Shown: positions 9,213-19,782, counted from the stretch's first letter. The stretch is DNA of 54,545 nucleotides from Pseudomonas psychrophila HA-4 (GCF_000282975.1 NZ_ALJC01000010.1:1-54545), one strand, 5' to 3'. Translations and numbers: made by a program. The notes: generated by a model not told the origin, from the sequence alone.

Positions 9213-10037
9213 TCAGGGCTTAAAGGCTCCGATAAAAATGGCAGGATCGACCCGCGCATCGTTCAGGCTGACGTTCCAGTGCATGTGTGGCCCGGTAGCG
9301 CGGCCGGTTGAACCGACTTTGCCGACCACATCGCCGCGTGCCAGTTGTTGGCCAAGCGTGGCGTCGATTTTCGACATGTGACAGAACATGCTGATAAAAC
9401 CTTGGCCGTGATCGACAAACACGGTATTGCCATTAAAAAAGTAATTGCCGATTAGGATGACTTTACCGGCTGCCGGGGTTTTGATCGGTGTGCCCGCGGG
9501 CACGGCGAAGTCTAGGCCCGCATGCGGGTTGCGCTCTTCGCCGTTGAAGAAACGGCGCACGCCAAATTTGCTCGACAGCGGGCCGTTGACGGGCTTGTCC
9601 AGCAATAAGTTGCTCGGCGTGTTCGGGCTGAAGGTGCGGTACGCCTTGATTTGCACCGCTAGCTCGTTCTCGATGCGTTTGAGGTCGTCCGGGTTTGGGT
9701 TGACCTGGCGCTGGTTTTTCAGGGTGATGTGCTGCTCAGGGTACTTCTTGTTGCCCACGCTGAAGGTCAGGCTTCGGCCATTAGCATTCAGTGTTTGGGT
9801 GCCCGGTTTGACGGTCAGCGGGATACCGACAATCGCGCGCCAAGTGTCCTGTTCTTTGACCACCAACACCGGTTTGCCATCGTATTTAGCCTCTGGCCGT
9901 TGCGCGCCATTGCCTAGGTCAAGCACCGCCACCCCGCCCGGCACTGGCTTGTTGAGCAGTCGGGTGATGTAGCTGTCGGCGGCCGAAGCGTTGAAGGCTA
10001 GGCACAGCAATAAAGCGGCAGTAAAAAAGCGTGGCAT
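9213..10037 (-). CDS. Secreted M23 family metallopeptidase
   Basis: A 274-residue exported protein with a signal peptide (residues 1-19, ending NASA). The C-terminal LytM/M23 domain has intact zinc-ligand and catalytic motifs: NPHAGLDFAVPAGTP (H and D), FISMFCHM, and GRATGPHMHWNV. An M23 N-terminal Ig-like domain precedes it. It would cleave peptidoglycan cross-bridges in the periplasm or act as an amidase activator. Its start lies 4 nt after the xseA stop codon, so the two are probably co-transcribed, an arrangement familiar from Pseudomonas. Confidence 0.9.
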   Translation of the reverse strand: MPRFFTAALLLCLAFNASAADSYITRLLNKPVPGGVAVLDLGNGAQRPEAKYDGKPVLVVKEQDTWRAIVGIPLTVKPGTQTLNANGRSLTFSVGNKKYPEQHITLKNQRQVNPNPDDLKRIENELAVQIKAYRTFSPNTPSNLLLDKPVNGPLSSKFGVRRFFNGEERNPHAGLDFAVPAGTPIKTPAAGKVILIGNYFFNGNTVFVDHGQGFISMFCHMSKIDATLGQQLARGDVVGKVGSTGRATGPHMHWNVSLNDARVDPAIFIGAFKP

Positions 10038-10041
10038 TAGC

Positions 10042-11421
10042 TCAATCCAGTAAAGAAAGGGTCACGGGCGTCAGGTGATTGTCTTCAACCCGTACCTGTA
10101 ATTCGCCTTCGCCCAATCGGGCCTTCAGGCGCTGGCCATTGTGGGTCTGATCGGCGCTGCGAATGGCATTGCCGCGCTCGTCGAGCAATATGCTGTAGCC
10201 GCGACCTAAAGTGGCCAATGGGCTGACCACATGCAGGGTTTGCATTTGGCTTTGCAAATTGAGACGACGGGCCTTGAGGCCTTCACGCATGGCACGCGGC
10301 AAGCGCTCGGCGAGGCTGTCGAGGCGCTGGCGCAGTAATGCCAGTTGGCGGCCTGGATGTTGCCCGGCCAATCGTGTTTCGAGGCGGATCAAGCGTTCGC
10401 GGCGCGTATTAAGGCTGCGCTCAAACGCGCGGCGCATACGCATGTCCAGGTCATCGAGACGCTGAGCTTGCTGGCGCAACCGTTCACCCGGATGGCGCAG
10501 ACGCCGCGCCAAGCCATCGAGGCGCAGGCGGTCGCGCATCAGGCGATCGCGGATACGCATGACCAGTCGGCGATGCAGGCTGTCGACCCGGTGTTGCAGA
10601 TCACTGGCGTCCGGTGCTAGCAGTTCCGCAGCAGCAGACGGCGTTGGTGCGCGCACGTCTGCGACAAAGTCACTGATCGATACGTCAGTTTCGTGCCCGA
10701 TGGCACTGACGATTGGGGTGACACAGGCGTCGACCGCCCGCGCAACGGCTTCTTCGTTAAAGCACCACAGGTCTTCGAGGGAACCACCACCACGGGCCAG
10801 AATCAACGCGTCAAAGCCCCGCGCATCGGCCAGTTTCAACGCCCGGACAATTTGCGCGGTCGCTTCACGGCCCTGCACGGCGGTGGGGATCAGGGTCAGT
10901 TCAACCTGAGGGGCGCGGCGGCGAAACACGCTGATGATGTCGCGAATCACCGCGCCGGTGGGCGAGCTGATAATGCCGATGCGCTGCGGGTGTGCAGGCA
11001 ACGGCACTTTGCGCTCGGCACTGAACAAACCTTCTGCACTGAGCTTTTCTTTCAGCGCATCAAAGGCCAGGCGCAGCGCGCCATCACCCGCCGGTTCGAC
11101 AGTGTCGAGGATCAATTGGTAATCGCCACGGCCTTCAAACAGCGAGACCTTGCCGCGTACTTTGACCGCCAGACCGTCTTTCAGCGCCTGACGCACCCGC
11201 GCAGCGTTGTTGCGAAACAACGCGCAGCGTACTTGAGCACCGCTGTCTTTGAGGGTGAAGTAAATATGCCCAGACGCTGGGCGGGCGAGGTTGGAGATTT
11301 CGCCCTCGACCCAGATGTTGCTGAACACGTCTTCGAGCAAGACCCGCGCCCGGCCGTTGAGCTGGCTGACGGTCAGGACTTCTCGGTCGAGATTGAGTCG
11401 TGCAAAAGGATCTTTAATCAT
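10042..11421 (-). CDS. xseA: Exodeoxyribonuclease VII large subunit
   Basis: This is the catalytic large subunit of Exo VII, which degrades single-stranded DNA from both ends with XseB. The N-terminal OB-fold is visible (VWVEGEISNLARPASGHIYFTLKD-type strands, residues about 30-60). The conserved catalytic core has SSPTGAVIRDI, ARGGGSLEDLW and IGHETDVSISDFVADVRAPTPSAA. A long Arg-rich coiled-coil follows, then GRGYSIL near the C-terminus. The ATG at 11421 gives 459 residues and the family-typical start MIKDPFARLNLDREV; the reading frame extends 12 codons upstream without homology. xseB is not in the window. Confidence 0.96.
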   Translation of the reverse strand: MIKDPFARLNLDREVLTVSQLNGRARVLLEDVFSNIWVEGEISNLARPASGHIYFTLKDSGAQVRCALFRNNAARVRQALKDGLAVKVRGKVSLFEGRGDYQLILDTVEPAGDGALRLAFDALKEKLSAEGLFSAERKVPLPAHPQRIGIISSPTGAVIRDIISVFRRRAPQVELTLIPTAVQGREATAQIVRALKLADARGFDALILARGGGSLEDLWCFNEEAVARAVDACVTPIVSAIGHETDVSISDFVADVRAPTPSAAAELLAPDASDLQHRVDSLHRRLVMRIRDRLMRDRLRLDGLARRLRHPGERLRQQAQRLDDLDMRMRRAFERSLNTRRERLIRLETRLAGQHPGRQLALLRQRLDSLAERLPRAMREGLKARRLNLQSQMQTLHVVSPLATLGRGYSILLDERGNAIRSADQTHNGQRLKARLGEGELQVRVEDNHLTPVTLSLLD

Positions 11422-11501
11422 GCGGGCCATCATAAGGGCGGATTGTTTTGGCTGCACCTATCTGGTTAAAGTCCACGCACTAAATACAAGGAAGTAGGGC
11501 A

Positions 11502-12248
11502 ATGGATTTACCTTTTACCGGCGGTGAGTGGGTGTTGATTGGGCTGGCCATTGCCTTGGCTTACATCGTGTTTGGCGTGGCGGGTTTTGGGACGGCGCTG
11601 GTCGCCGGGCCGATTTTGATCCTGTGCTTGCCGTTGTCGAAAATTATCCCGCTGCTGGTGTTGCTCGATTTTGTCGCTGCCTTTGGCAACTGGTTGCCCT
11701 CGCGGCGTGATGTGGCGCGCCCAGAGTTACTCCGCTTGCTGCCCTGCATGGCGGTCGGTTGCATCGTCGGTGTGGTCTTTTTGCTGAACCTTAAATCCGA
11801 CCTGTTACTGCTGTTGATGGGCGTGTTTATCAGTGCCTACGCGGTGTACAGCCTGGCGGTAAAAGTTCGGCCCCGCCAAGTGGCGGCGGGGTGGGCGGTG
11901 CCGACGGGGGTCATAGGCGGGTTGTTTGGTGCTCTTTTTGGCAGCGGCGGCTTTTTATACGCGCTGTACTTGAATGCGCGGCTGGCCAAGGACGCGGCAC
12001 GGGCCACGCAAAGTGCGTTGATCAGTTGCAGCACTGTGGTGCGTTTGAGCCTGTTCGTGATCGCGGGTGTGTACACCGACGGTGAGTTGTTGTGGTTGGC
12101 CGTCTGTCTGTTGCCGGCGATGGCGTTGGGGCTTTGGATAGGGCGTAGACTAGCGATCAAATTGTCACGCGAAGCCTTTGTCCGGCTGGTGACCTGGCTG
12201 GTGCTGGCAAGCGGCGTTGCGCTGATTGCGCGCTACTTGAGCACTTGA
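11502..12248 (+). CDS. TauE/SafE family membrane permease
   Basis: A 248-residue integral membrane protein with about eight hydrophobic segments in two homologous halves. Each half begins with a glycine-rich FGVAGFGTALVAGP or GGLFGALFGSGGFLYALYL motif, the signature of TauE/SafE (sulfite/organosulfonate exporter) proteins. The substrate cannot be told. It is divergent from xseA with an 80-nt gap, and a start with AAGGAAG upstream was chosen. A hairpin follows the gene. Confidence 0.88.
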   Translation: MDLPFTGGEWVLIGLAIALAYIVFGVAGFGTALVAGPILILCLPLSKIIPLLVLLDFVAAFGNWLPSRRDVARPELLRLLPCMAVGCIVGVVFLLNLKSDLLLLLMGVFISAYAVYSLAVKVRPRQVAAGWAVPTGVIGGLFGALFGSGGFLYALYLNARLAKDAARATQSALISCSTVVRLSLFVIAGVYTDGELLWLAVCLLPAMALGLWIGRRLAIKLSREAFVRLVTWLVLASGVALIARYLST

Positions 12249-12254
12249 TTTCTT

Positions 12255-12281
12255 GTAGGCGCGAGGCAAGCTAGCGCCTAC
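12255..12281. terminator. Hairpin after the TauE/SafE gene
   Basis: GTAGGCGC at 12255-12262 pairs with GCGCCTAC at 12274-12281. No strong U-tract follows, and the sequence resembles Pseudomonas REP-like 'gtaggcgcgaggcaagct' units. It may act as a weak terminator or be a solitary REP. Confidence 0.45.
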
Positions 12282-12317
12282 CGTGCCTGTTTCTTTTTAT
12301 CTATATGTGCCGTACCC

Positions 12318-12866
12318 ATGAATTCGCAAAGCATCATCGTTCCTAAAATCTCCACTCTGCCGGTCCACGAGCCGCGTGCCCGCGCGATCGTGCGTTGGCT
12401 GGTGCGCAAGAACATCATTGAAGAAGAACTCAGCACCTGCGGCCGCACGGGTAATGGCATGGCGTATGCCATCGCCCCGGGTGCGGCGAGCGTTGTGTTG
12501 CACCCTGAAGCGCTGCCGTTCGGTCATCCAATCAATGGCCTAGAGATCGTCACCAAGCGCTGCATCTACACCCCGGCCAAGGGCTTTCTTGAAGAAGCAG
12601 GCTGCGCCGAATGCCGCAAGGAAGTTGGAGAAGCCCTGTTCGACAGCCTCGAAGACTGGATGCCAGGGCGCACTGACAACTTCACTTGCCCCCTGTGTGG
12701 CCATGAAGATGACATCAACGGCTTCCTGTTTTTGCAGCCCTGCGCGTTTTCCAATCTGGGGTTTATCTTCAATAATTGGGCCGAGGCGGGTTTCAAGCAG
12801 CGCTTTCTGGATGAGTTTGCTGATTGGCTGGATCAGCCGGTGGCGTGGGTCAACGTTGAGTTGTAA
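12318..12866 (+). CDS. Conserved hypothetical protein with zinc-ribbon motif
   Basis: A 182-residue soluble protein of unknown function. Cysteines at CAEC (about residues 94-97) and CPLC (about 117-120), followed by GHEDD, form a plausible four-cysteine zinc ribbon. A tryptophan/phenylalanine-rich C-terminal half (LGFIFNNWAEAGFKQRFLDEFADWL) follows. There is no signal peptide or membrane segment. It is a single-gene unit between the permease and guaB. I recall similar unnamed proteins in Pseudomonas but no characterised member. Confidence 0.75.
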   Translation: MNSQSIIVPKISTLPVHEPRARAIVRWLVRKNIIEEELSTCGRTGNGMAYAIAPGAASVVLHPEALPFGHPINGLEIVTKRCIYTPAKGFLEEAGCAECRKEVGEALFDSLEDWMPGRTDNFTCPLCGHEDDINGFLFLQPCAFSNLGFIFNNWAEAGFKQRFLDEFADWLDQPVAWVNVEL

Positions 12867-12901
12867 GGGAGTTTTCTGCCTCTGGAGTCAATAAACCATA
12901 G

Positions 12902-14467
<1,566 letters not shown>

Positions 14468-14494
14468 AGCCGCCAGCTAGAAGCCACAAGTTAT

Positions 14495-14553
14495 AAGCTG
14501 CAAGCGGTACTGCGTAAACGCAGTTACCGCCCAGCCCCGATTACTTGCAGCTT
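14495..14553. repeat. Nested inverted repeat between guaB and guaA
   Basis: Outer arms AAGCTGCAAG (14495-14504) and CTTGCAGCTT (14544-14553) enclose a second hairpin (14504-14514 with 14519-14530, one bulge). 'Cttgcagctt' repeats of this kind are frequent intergenic elements in Pseudomonas. It could modulate guaA transcription relative to guaB. Confidence 0.6.
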
Positions 14554-14592
14554 GCAGCTTGACGCTTGCAACTGCTTTTAAGAGTTTCTGCT

Positions 14593-16170
14593 ATGTCCCT
14601 CGACATTCACGCCCACCGCATTCTGATCCTGGACTTCGGTTCCCAGTACACCCAACTGATCGCTCGCCGCGTGCGCGAAATCGGCGTTTACTGCGAACTG
14701 CACCCGTTCGACATGGACGACGCAGCGATCCGCGAATTTGCCCCTAAAGGCATCATCCTTGCCGGTGGCCCTGAGTCTGTACACGAAGCCAACAGCCCGC
14801 GTGCACCACAAGCTGTATTTGACCTCGGCGTACCAGTATTTGGTATCTGCTACGGCATGCAGACCATGGCTGAACAGCTGGGTGGCAAGGTTGAAGGTTC
14901 CGAGCTGCGTGAATTCGGTTATGCCCGCGTAGACGTGGTTGGCAAAAGCCGCCTGCTCGACGGCATCGAAGACCACATCGACGCAGACGGCCTGTTTGGT
15001 CTGGACGTGTGGATGAGCCACGGTGACAAAGTCACCAAAATGCCATCCGACTTCCACGTCCTGGCCAGCACCCCGAGCTGCCCGATTGCCGGCATGTTCA
15101 ACGACGAACGCGGCTACTACGGCGTGCAGTTCCACCCGGAAGTGACCCACACCAAGCAGGGCGGTCGCATCCTGTCGCGCTTCATCCTCGACATCTGCGG
15201 CTGTGAAGCCCTGTGGACCCCGTCGAAAATCGCTGAAGACGCAATCGCCAACGTCCGCGCCCAAGTCGGCACCGACAACGTACTGCTGGGTTTGTCCGGC
15301 GGCGTTGACTCTTCGGTAGTGGCTGCCTTGCTGCACAAGGCCATCGGCGATCAGCTGACCTGCGTATTCGTAGACAACGGCCTGCTGCGCCTGCACGAAG
15401 GCGAGCAAGTGATGGCCATGTTCGCTGAGAACATGGGCGTTAAAGTGATCCGCGCCAACGCTGCTGATCAGTTCCTGAACAACCTGGCTGGCGAAAGCGA
15501 CCCAGAGAAAAAGCGCAAGATCATCGGCCGTACCTTCATCGACGTATTCGATGCTGAATCCTGCAAGCTGGACAACATCAAGTACCTGGCGCAGGGCACC
15601 ATCTACCCCGACGTGATCGAGTCGGCTGGCGCTAAAAGCGGCAAGGCACACGTGATCAAGTCGCACCACAACGTGGGTGGCTTGCCGGAAGAAATGAACC
15701 TCAAGCTGGTTGAACCCCTGCGCGAGCTGTTCAAGGACGAAGTCCGCCGTCTAGGCCTGGAACTCGGCCTGCCGTACGACATGGTCTACCGCCACCCGTT
15801 CCCGGGCCCGGGTCTGGGTGTACGCATCTTGGGTGAAGTGAAAAAGGAATACGCCGACCTCCTGCGTCGTGCTGACCACATCTTCATCGAAGAACTGCGC
15901 AAAGCCGACTGGTATCACAAAGTCAGCCAAGCATTTGTTGTTTTCCAACCGGTTAAATCGGTGGGTGTAGTAGGCGATGGTCGTCGTTACGCATGGGTTG
16001 TGGCCTTGCGTGCTGTAGAAACCATCGACTTCATGACGGCACGTTGGGCGCACCTGCCTTACGAACTGCTCGAAACCGTGAGCGGTCGCATCATCAACGA
16101 AATCGAAGGCATCTCACGCGTCACCTACGACGTGTCGAGCAAGCCGCCAGCGACGATTGAGTGGGAGTGA
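14593..16170 (+). CDS. guaA: GMP synthase (glutamine-hydrolysing)
   Basis: This enzyme converts XMP to GMP using ATP and glutamine. An N-terminal class I glutamine amidotransferase has the nucleophile motif GICYGMQ and the HPEV histidine. The ATP pyrophosphatase domain carries the P-loop [10 protein letters not shown]. The C-terminal dimerisation domain ends with the conserved [15 protein letters not shown]. The ATG at 14593 gives the standard 525 residues and [16 protein letters not shown]; the frame is open 9 codons further upstream. Confidence 0.98.
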   Translation: MSLDIHAHRILILDFGSQYTQLIARRVREIGVYCELHPFDMDDAAIREFAPKGIILAGGPESVHEANSPRAPQAVFDLGVPVFGICYGMQTMAEQLGGKVEGSELREFGYARVDVVGKSRLLDGIEDHIDADGLFGLDVWMSHGDKVTKMPSDFHVLASTPSCPIAGMFNDERGYYGVQFHPEVTHTKQGGRILSRFILDICGCEALWTPSKIAEDAIANVRAQVGTDNVLLGLSGGVDSSVVAALLHKAIGDQLTCVFVDNGLLRLHEGEQVMAMFAENMGVKVIRANAADQFLNNLAGESDPEKKRKIIGRTFIDVFDAESCKLDNIKYLAQGTIYPDVIESAGAKSGKAHVIKSHHNVGGLPEEMNLKLVEPLRELFKDEVRRLGLELGLPYDMVYRHPFPGPGLGVRILGEVKKEYADLLRRADHIFIEELRKADWYHKVSQAFVVFQPVKSVGVVGDGRRYAWVVALRAVETIDFMTARWAHLPYELLETVSGRIINEIEGISRVTYDVSSKPPATIEWE

Positions 16171-16284
16171 GGTTTTCTCCCAACTATTTGATTTTATTAA
16201 AAAAATAAAAACAGATAATGATGTTTGATACGTCATCAATGGCGTTTTTTATGGCGCACATCGTACGGATGTGAGAGAGCTACA

Positions 16285-16326
16285 TCGATACCATGTCCTG
16301 GACAGGGATTGCCGGCATGGTATCGA
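16285..16326. repeat. 11-bp inverted repeat downstream of guaA
   Basis: TCGATACCATG (16285-16295) and CATGGTATCGA (16316-16326) are perfect complements separated by 20 nt. There is no U-run, so it is not a simple terminator. The 268-nt gap after guaA otherwise holds no recognisable gene. Confidence 0.5.
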
Positions 16327-16438
16327 GAACGCTTAGCAGCGCAGATGTCAGCACTAACTGTTTGCCCATCACCCCTAGGGTGCTGGCGCGTGTTTTGAAG
16401 AAACTCACGCGCAGCCTTCAACCCGCGCAGATTTCGGG

Positions 16439-16984
16439 CTAGAAGTTATCAATCGCGTTGCACATCGACACCTTCCCCGCTGGCTGCGGCTGGACCATTG
16501 CCCACTGCTTGCCGCCCGCCTCCAATTCATCCAGCTGGAACGAACAGTCCGCCGACATGGTGGCCTGCACCATGTAGTCCACGCCAGGCCGAGGCACGAA
16601 GGTCATGGTCTTGGCACACTGCCTAGAATATTGCAGGCGCCTCAGGTAATGGAACGCGATCGGCTTGTTCGCCGGCACCACTAGCTCCGACGATACCGCA
16701 CCAGCCCACGAAAAGATCGGTCCGGGAATGCCGAGGTTTTCGCCGTTATGGTCGGGGAAGCCGGGTTTCGCCGACGCCATCACCCCTGCGCCGGGCACGT
16801 TCCAGTCGAGGCAATCACGCCCCGGCACGGCGCGCACCAGGCCGTCGGTGAGCAGGCGGATACGCGCGGTCTCGCCGCCCTGCGGGGGCACGTAGCCAGT
16901 GGATAACGAACGCACGTTCGCCACTTGGCCGCAGCCGCCGAGCGCTAGCAGCAGCACGGCGGGGATTACAGGCAACACTCTCAT
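16439..16984 (-). CDS. Hypothetical lipoprotein (181 aa)
   Basis: The N-terminus is a lipoprotein signal peptide with the lipobox LALGGC (Cys at residue 18), so the protein should be lipidated and face the periplasm. The mature part has no recognised domain. It contains five further cysteines and a segment (ANKPIAFHYLRRLQ...CAKTMTFVPRPGVDYMVQAT) that suggests a beta-rich fold. It is the last of four consecutive minus-strand lipoprotein genes with gaps of 24-40 nt, which probably form an operon. Confidence 0.7.
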   Translation of the reverse strand: MRVLPVIPAVLLLALGGCGQVANVRSLSTGYVPPQGGETARIRLLTDGLVRAVPGRDCLDWNVPGAGVMASAKPGFPDHNGENLGIPGPIFSWAGAVSSELVVPANKPIAFHYLRRLQYSRQCAKTMTFVPRPGVDYMVQATMSADCSFQLDELEAGGKQWAMVQPQPAGKVSMCNAIDNF

Positions 16985-17008
16985 CAGGCATCGACTCGTA
17001 GGGGCAAG

Positions 17009-17335
17009 TTAAGGCTGGCGGCAGTTCTGGTTGACCGACAGATGTGGCGCCGGCTCATAGCTCACGCGCTGCAAACCATCGGCGTCCTGGAACAGGAAGT
17101 ATTTGACGCGACAGTCCTTGAACATCGCTGAGTAACCCTCCGCCCGGAAGCCTTGGCCATCGACCTGTTTGGTCACGGTATTGTTGCGGCTGACCACCGC
17201 GAGCACCTTCTGATAGCTGTCGCCCATGTTTACCCCAGGCTCGCCGGTGATCGCGGCCGAGGAGGCGCAACCGCCCAGCGCTGTTGCCGCCAGGGCCAAT
17301 GCGGCACCATACAATCCGTTGCGTAGATTGTTCAT
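17009..17335 (-). CDS. Hypothetical lipoprotein (108 aa)
   Basis: A small exported protein with a lipobox (ALGGC, Cys at about residue 23). The mature part begins ASSAAITGEPGVNMGDSYQKVLAVVSRN and ends with a short domain (GYSAMFKDCRVKYFLFQD, then a terminal NQNC). Its pattern of a 'GDS...VL' helix followed by strands resembles small SmpA/BamE-like lipoproteins, but this is only an impression. It sits between the 181-aa lipoprotein gene and the first 103-aa paralogue. Confidence 0.65.
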   Translation of the reverse strand: MNNLRNGLYGAALALAATALGGCASSAAITGEPGVNMGDSYQKVLAVVSRNNTVTKQVDGQGFRAEGYSAMFKDCRVKYFLFQDADGLQRVSYEPAPHLSVNQNCRQP

Positions 17336-17359
17336 TCCCTGTGTCCTTTTGGTGATGGG

Positions 17360-17671
17360 TTAACGGCGGCCGTCGCACACCGGCGATTCGCCAATGCGGC
17401 CTAGCTTGCACAGGTCCAGATCGTCCGTGCGGATAAAACCCGCATCCTTCATGCAGTAGAAGCGCGTCAGCACCACATCAATCGGCGACTTGTCGCCAAC
17501 GCCATCAAGATTGGTATACCCGCAAGCCCGCATTGCGTCATCGACGCCCTGCTGGGAGACGCCCTTCTTTTTCCATTGGGTGTAGTCCCCTGGCGGCGGT
17601 TGAAAAGGGGTACAGCCCCCAACTACTACCAGAAGGCTCAGGCCCAACAACTGATTTCGAGTCAGCAACAT
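17360..17671 (-). CDS. Small cysteine-rich lipoprotein, paralogue 1 (103 aa)
   Basis: A lipoprotein signal (lipobox VVGGC) is followed by a compact conserved domain: YTQWKKKGVSQQGVDDAMRACGY, SPIDVVLTRFYCMKDAGF, and a C-terminal CKLGRIGESPVCDGRR. Four cysteines in the mature domain probably form disulfides in the periplasm. The ATG at 17671 with GGAG seven bases upstream was preferred over upstream ATGs because it gives the same 103-residue length as both paralogues (17712-18023 and 25083-25394). Function unknown. The middle and 3' part is nearly identical in DNA to paralogue 3. Confidence 0.75.
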   Translation of the reverse strand: MLLTRNQLLGLSLLVVVGGCTPFQPPPGDYTQWKKKGVSQQGVDDAMRACGYTNLDGVGDKSPIDVVLTRFYCMKDAGFIRTDDLDLCKLGRIGESPVCDGRR

Positions 17672-17711
17672 CACATTCTCCATGTCCATGAGCGCCCCGG
17701 ACTGTGCCCGA

Positions 17712-18023
17712 TTACCGGCGCCCGTCACACACCGCAGACTCACCAATGCGACCGAGCTTGCACATGTCCACGTTATCTTTGCGCTTGAAGCCTGCGTCTT
17801 TCATGCAATAGAAATTCGTTAACCTCACATCGATTGGCGACCTGTCTCCTGCGCCATCAACATTGGTATATCCGCACGCACGCATCGCAGCAACGATCCC
17901 GGCCTGCGATACGCCCTCCTTGTACCATTTTGTGTAATCCGGAGCCGGAGGTTGAAAGCCCCTTCCCGTGCAGCCAACTAGTAACACAACGCAAAAACCC
18001 AGCAACAGGCTCCTCGTGAACAT
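17712..18023 (-). CDS. Small cysteine-rich lipoprotein, paralogue 2 (103 aa)
   Basis: Same family and length as the neighbouring gene: lipobox LLVGC, then FQPPAPDYTKWYKEGVSQ, AAMRACGYTNVDG, SPIDVRLTNFYCMKDAGF and CKLGRIGESAVCDGRR. The start is the ATG preceded by AAGGA at 18023; the longer frame upstream has no signal sequence. The signal-peptide part matches that of paralogue 3 closely. It is the first gene of the four-gene lipoprotein cluster, and its promoter should lie in the roughly 400-nt region upstream. Confidence 0.75.
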   Translation of the reverse strand: MFTRSLLLGFCVVLLVGCTGRGFQPPAPDYTKWYKEGVSQAGIVAAMRACGYTNVDGAGDRSPIDVRLTNFYCMKDAGFKRKDNVDMCKLGRIGESAVCDGRR

Positions 18024-18428
18024 GGCGTTCTTCCTTAAGAGTTGACTCGGATAAGTGTGAGACGCCGTAGGGTGAGTCGCTCTAGAAGGGTTTGCAAGCG
18101 TCCCCGGTATCCTCATAGCGGTTATGCACTGTTTGATTGCCGTCCAGCACGTTCAGTCATTCCCATAGGCGAGCGTGTTTCAGCTTATGAAGTATTGGTC
18201 CATTGACCAACATTTCACTGCCCGTGACTGCTGGTCTACGAGTACTTTCAAACATTGGATCTTGAGTCAATATAGGATCAGGGCGGTATTGGCAGACGGG
18301 TCAATTGCCAAGCCGATCACCACATCGCATGAATGATGCAGTGCTCGTGAAAACAGGTTTTCGTCTAGGGTGTTTTTCGTGGTGTCGGCAGAAATGATCT
18401 AAATAAAGCAATGATTTATATCGGTTTT
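18024..18428. other. Intergenic region at the edge of the accessory segment
   Basis: About 400 nt with no convincing gene. A minus-strand frame at about 18271-18400 reads some 43 codons without a stop (LFSRALHHSCDVVIGLAID...) and might be a gene remnant, but I do not recognise it. Base composition is more A/T-rich than in the flanking core genes. Confidence 0.35.
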
Positions 18429-18617
18429 TTATGATTGTTTATCTCCTAGTGCGAATGATCCCGCGTCAGGCATTGCCCCGCTGGAATGTTTGTCAGCGCT
18501 CCCTAGTAGATCGCCTCGCTCACACTGTCGTGTGGCGACGGAAAGAGCATGAAAATCAGCGAGAAATTGGGACAGATCAGTTGGAGCGATGTAGAGGTCA
18601 CCCGTAATTATTAGCAT
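18429..18617 (-). pseudogene. Remnant of an ABM-type (quinol) monooxygenase
   Basis: The frame begins MLIITGDLYIAPTDLSQFLADF and continues ALSVATRQ. This closely resembles the first 35 residues of antibiotic-biosynthesis-monooxygenase-fold proteins such as YgiN. After that the resemblance fades, and the usual GC..Y and 'ERW' motifs are missing in the remaining 27 codons. It lies 61 nt downstream of the quinone oxidoreductase gene on the same strand, a natural partner. It is probably a decayed gene; a short unrelated ORF is the alternative. Confidence 0.35.
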
Positions 18618-18677
18618 GTGCTTCCTTGCGCGACTGCCCCGACGCAGCATTGAATGTTTGGTCGGGAAATCGGTTAC

Positions 18678-19694
18678 TCAGGTGATAAGCACCACCTTGC
18701 CCTGGATACCGCCCAGTGAAGCTCGCGCATGGGCAGCCGAGGCTTCGGCCAAGGGGAATATGCTGTCGATCACGACACGGATACTACCGTCCTCAAGCAA
18801 GCGCCCTGCCTCTGCTAATTGGGCGCCATTGGAGCGCACTTGTGTCGAGGAAACAGTGACCCCTAAACCAGCTGCTTCATCGTGTCCCGAGAAGCCTAGA
18901 GGGTTGACCAAGAAGAGCGAGCCTCCCTGTTTGATAACACTCAAAAAACGTTCCATATTCCGGCCGCCGACAGCGTCAATCACTAGGTCAACATCACTTG
19001 CGACCGTCTCGGCTGCAACTTTGGTGTAGTCGATGAACTCATCGGCTCCTAGGTCGCGAAGAAGTCCTTCATGCTTCCCTGAGGCGACTGCTATTACTCG
19101 CGCACCTTTCCATTTGGCAATTTGCACTGCCAAGTGCCCAACTCCACCCCCAGCGCCATTAACCATAACCGTTTTGCCTTTCAGTGAGACCGGTGTATGT
19201 CGGAACGATTGGAGTGGGTTTGGCAAATCATGACCAGGGTCAATCAAAAACTGCCAGGCAGTTAGCAGAGACATCGGCGCACCGGCTGCCTGTACATGGT
19301 CGATACCATTGGGTTTCAAGGCCAGTTCGGATACAGCGACGCGGATATATTCGGCATAGGCGCCACTACCCTTCATCAGGTCTGCCGGGAAGCGCACCAT
19401 TGCGTAGACTTCATCACCCACGCTTAGCCCGGATACCTCGTCGCCAATTGCCGCAACGACGCCAGATATATCGGTACCGAGGATCAGCGGAAAGGTTGGA
19501 TCCGGCTGCCATTCAGGCGGCAGAGAACGGAAGCCATCTCGCAGGTATAGGTCTGGAGGGTTGATACTTGCTGCGCTTATGCGAACCAAGACTTCACCGG
19601 GCCCGGCTAAGGGCCGAATAACATCTTCATAGCGCAAGACTTCGGGACCACCGAATTCGTGTAGTTGCACCGCTTTCATCATGTTGATCATCAT
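18678..19694 (-). CDS. NADP-dependent quinone oxidoreductase (zinc-independent MDR family)
   Basis: A medium-chain dehydrogenase/reductase of the QOR type. The N-terminal GroES-like domain begins MKAVQLHEFGGPEVLRYEDV. The Rossmann domain has the nucleotide-binding GAGGGVGHLAVQIAKWKGARVIAVAS. The structural-zinc cysteine cluster is absent, as in QOR. It would reduce quinones or enones with NADPH. The best start is the ATG at 19694 (338 aa) with GAG just upstream; MKAVQL starts five codons later. It is divergently transcribed from a LysR gene that probably regulates it. A putative monooxygenase remnant follows. Confidence 0.88.
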   Translation of the reverse strand: MMINMMKAVQLHEFGGPEVLRYEDVIRPLAGPGEVLVRISAASINPPDLYLRDGFRSLPPEWQPDPTFPLILGTDISGVVAAIGDEVSGLSVGDEVYAMVRFPADLMKGSGAYAEYIRVAVSELALKPNGIDHVQAAGAPMSLLTAWQFLIDPGHDLPNPLQSFRHTPVSLKGKTVMVNGAGGGVGHLAVQIAKWKGARVIAVASGKHEGLLRDLGADEFIDYTKVAAETVASDVDLVIDAVGGRNMERFLSVIKQGGSLFLVNPLGFSGHDEAAGLGVTVSSTQVRSNGAQLAEAGRLLEDGSIRVVIDSIFPLAEASAAHARASLGGIQGKVVLIT

Positions 19695-19782
19695 AATCTC
19701 GTTCAGAGAATCACTTGGATGACAGATGTTATTAGGGTTCGGCAGGGTTGATAATAGTGCTCTCGTTCGCTTTAATGTTGCC

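Noticed and set aside
18271..18400. 43-codon minus-strand frame with a protein-like reading
   Set aside because: It is bounded by stops, lacks a start with a ribosome-binding site and matches no family I know; kept only as a note in the intergenic entry.
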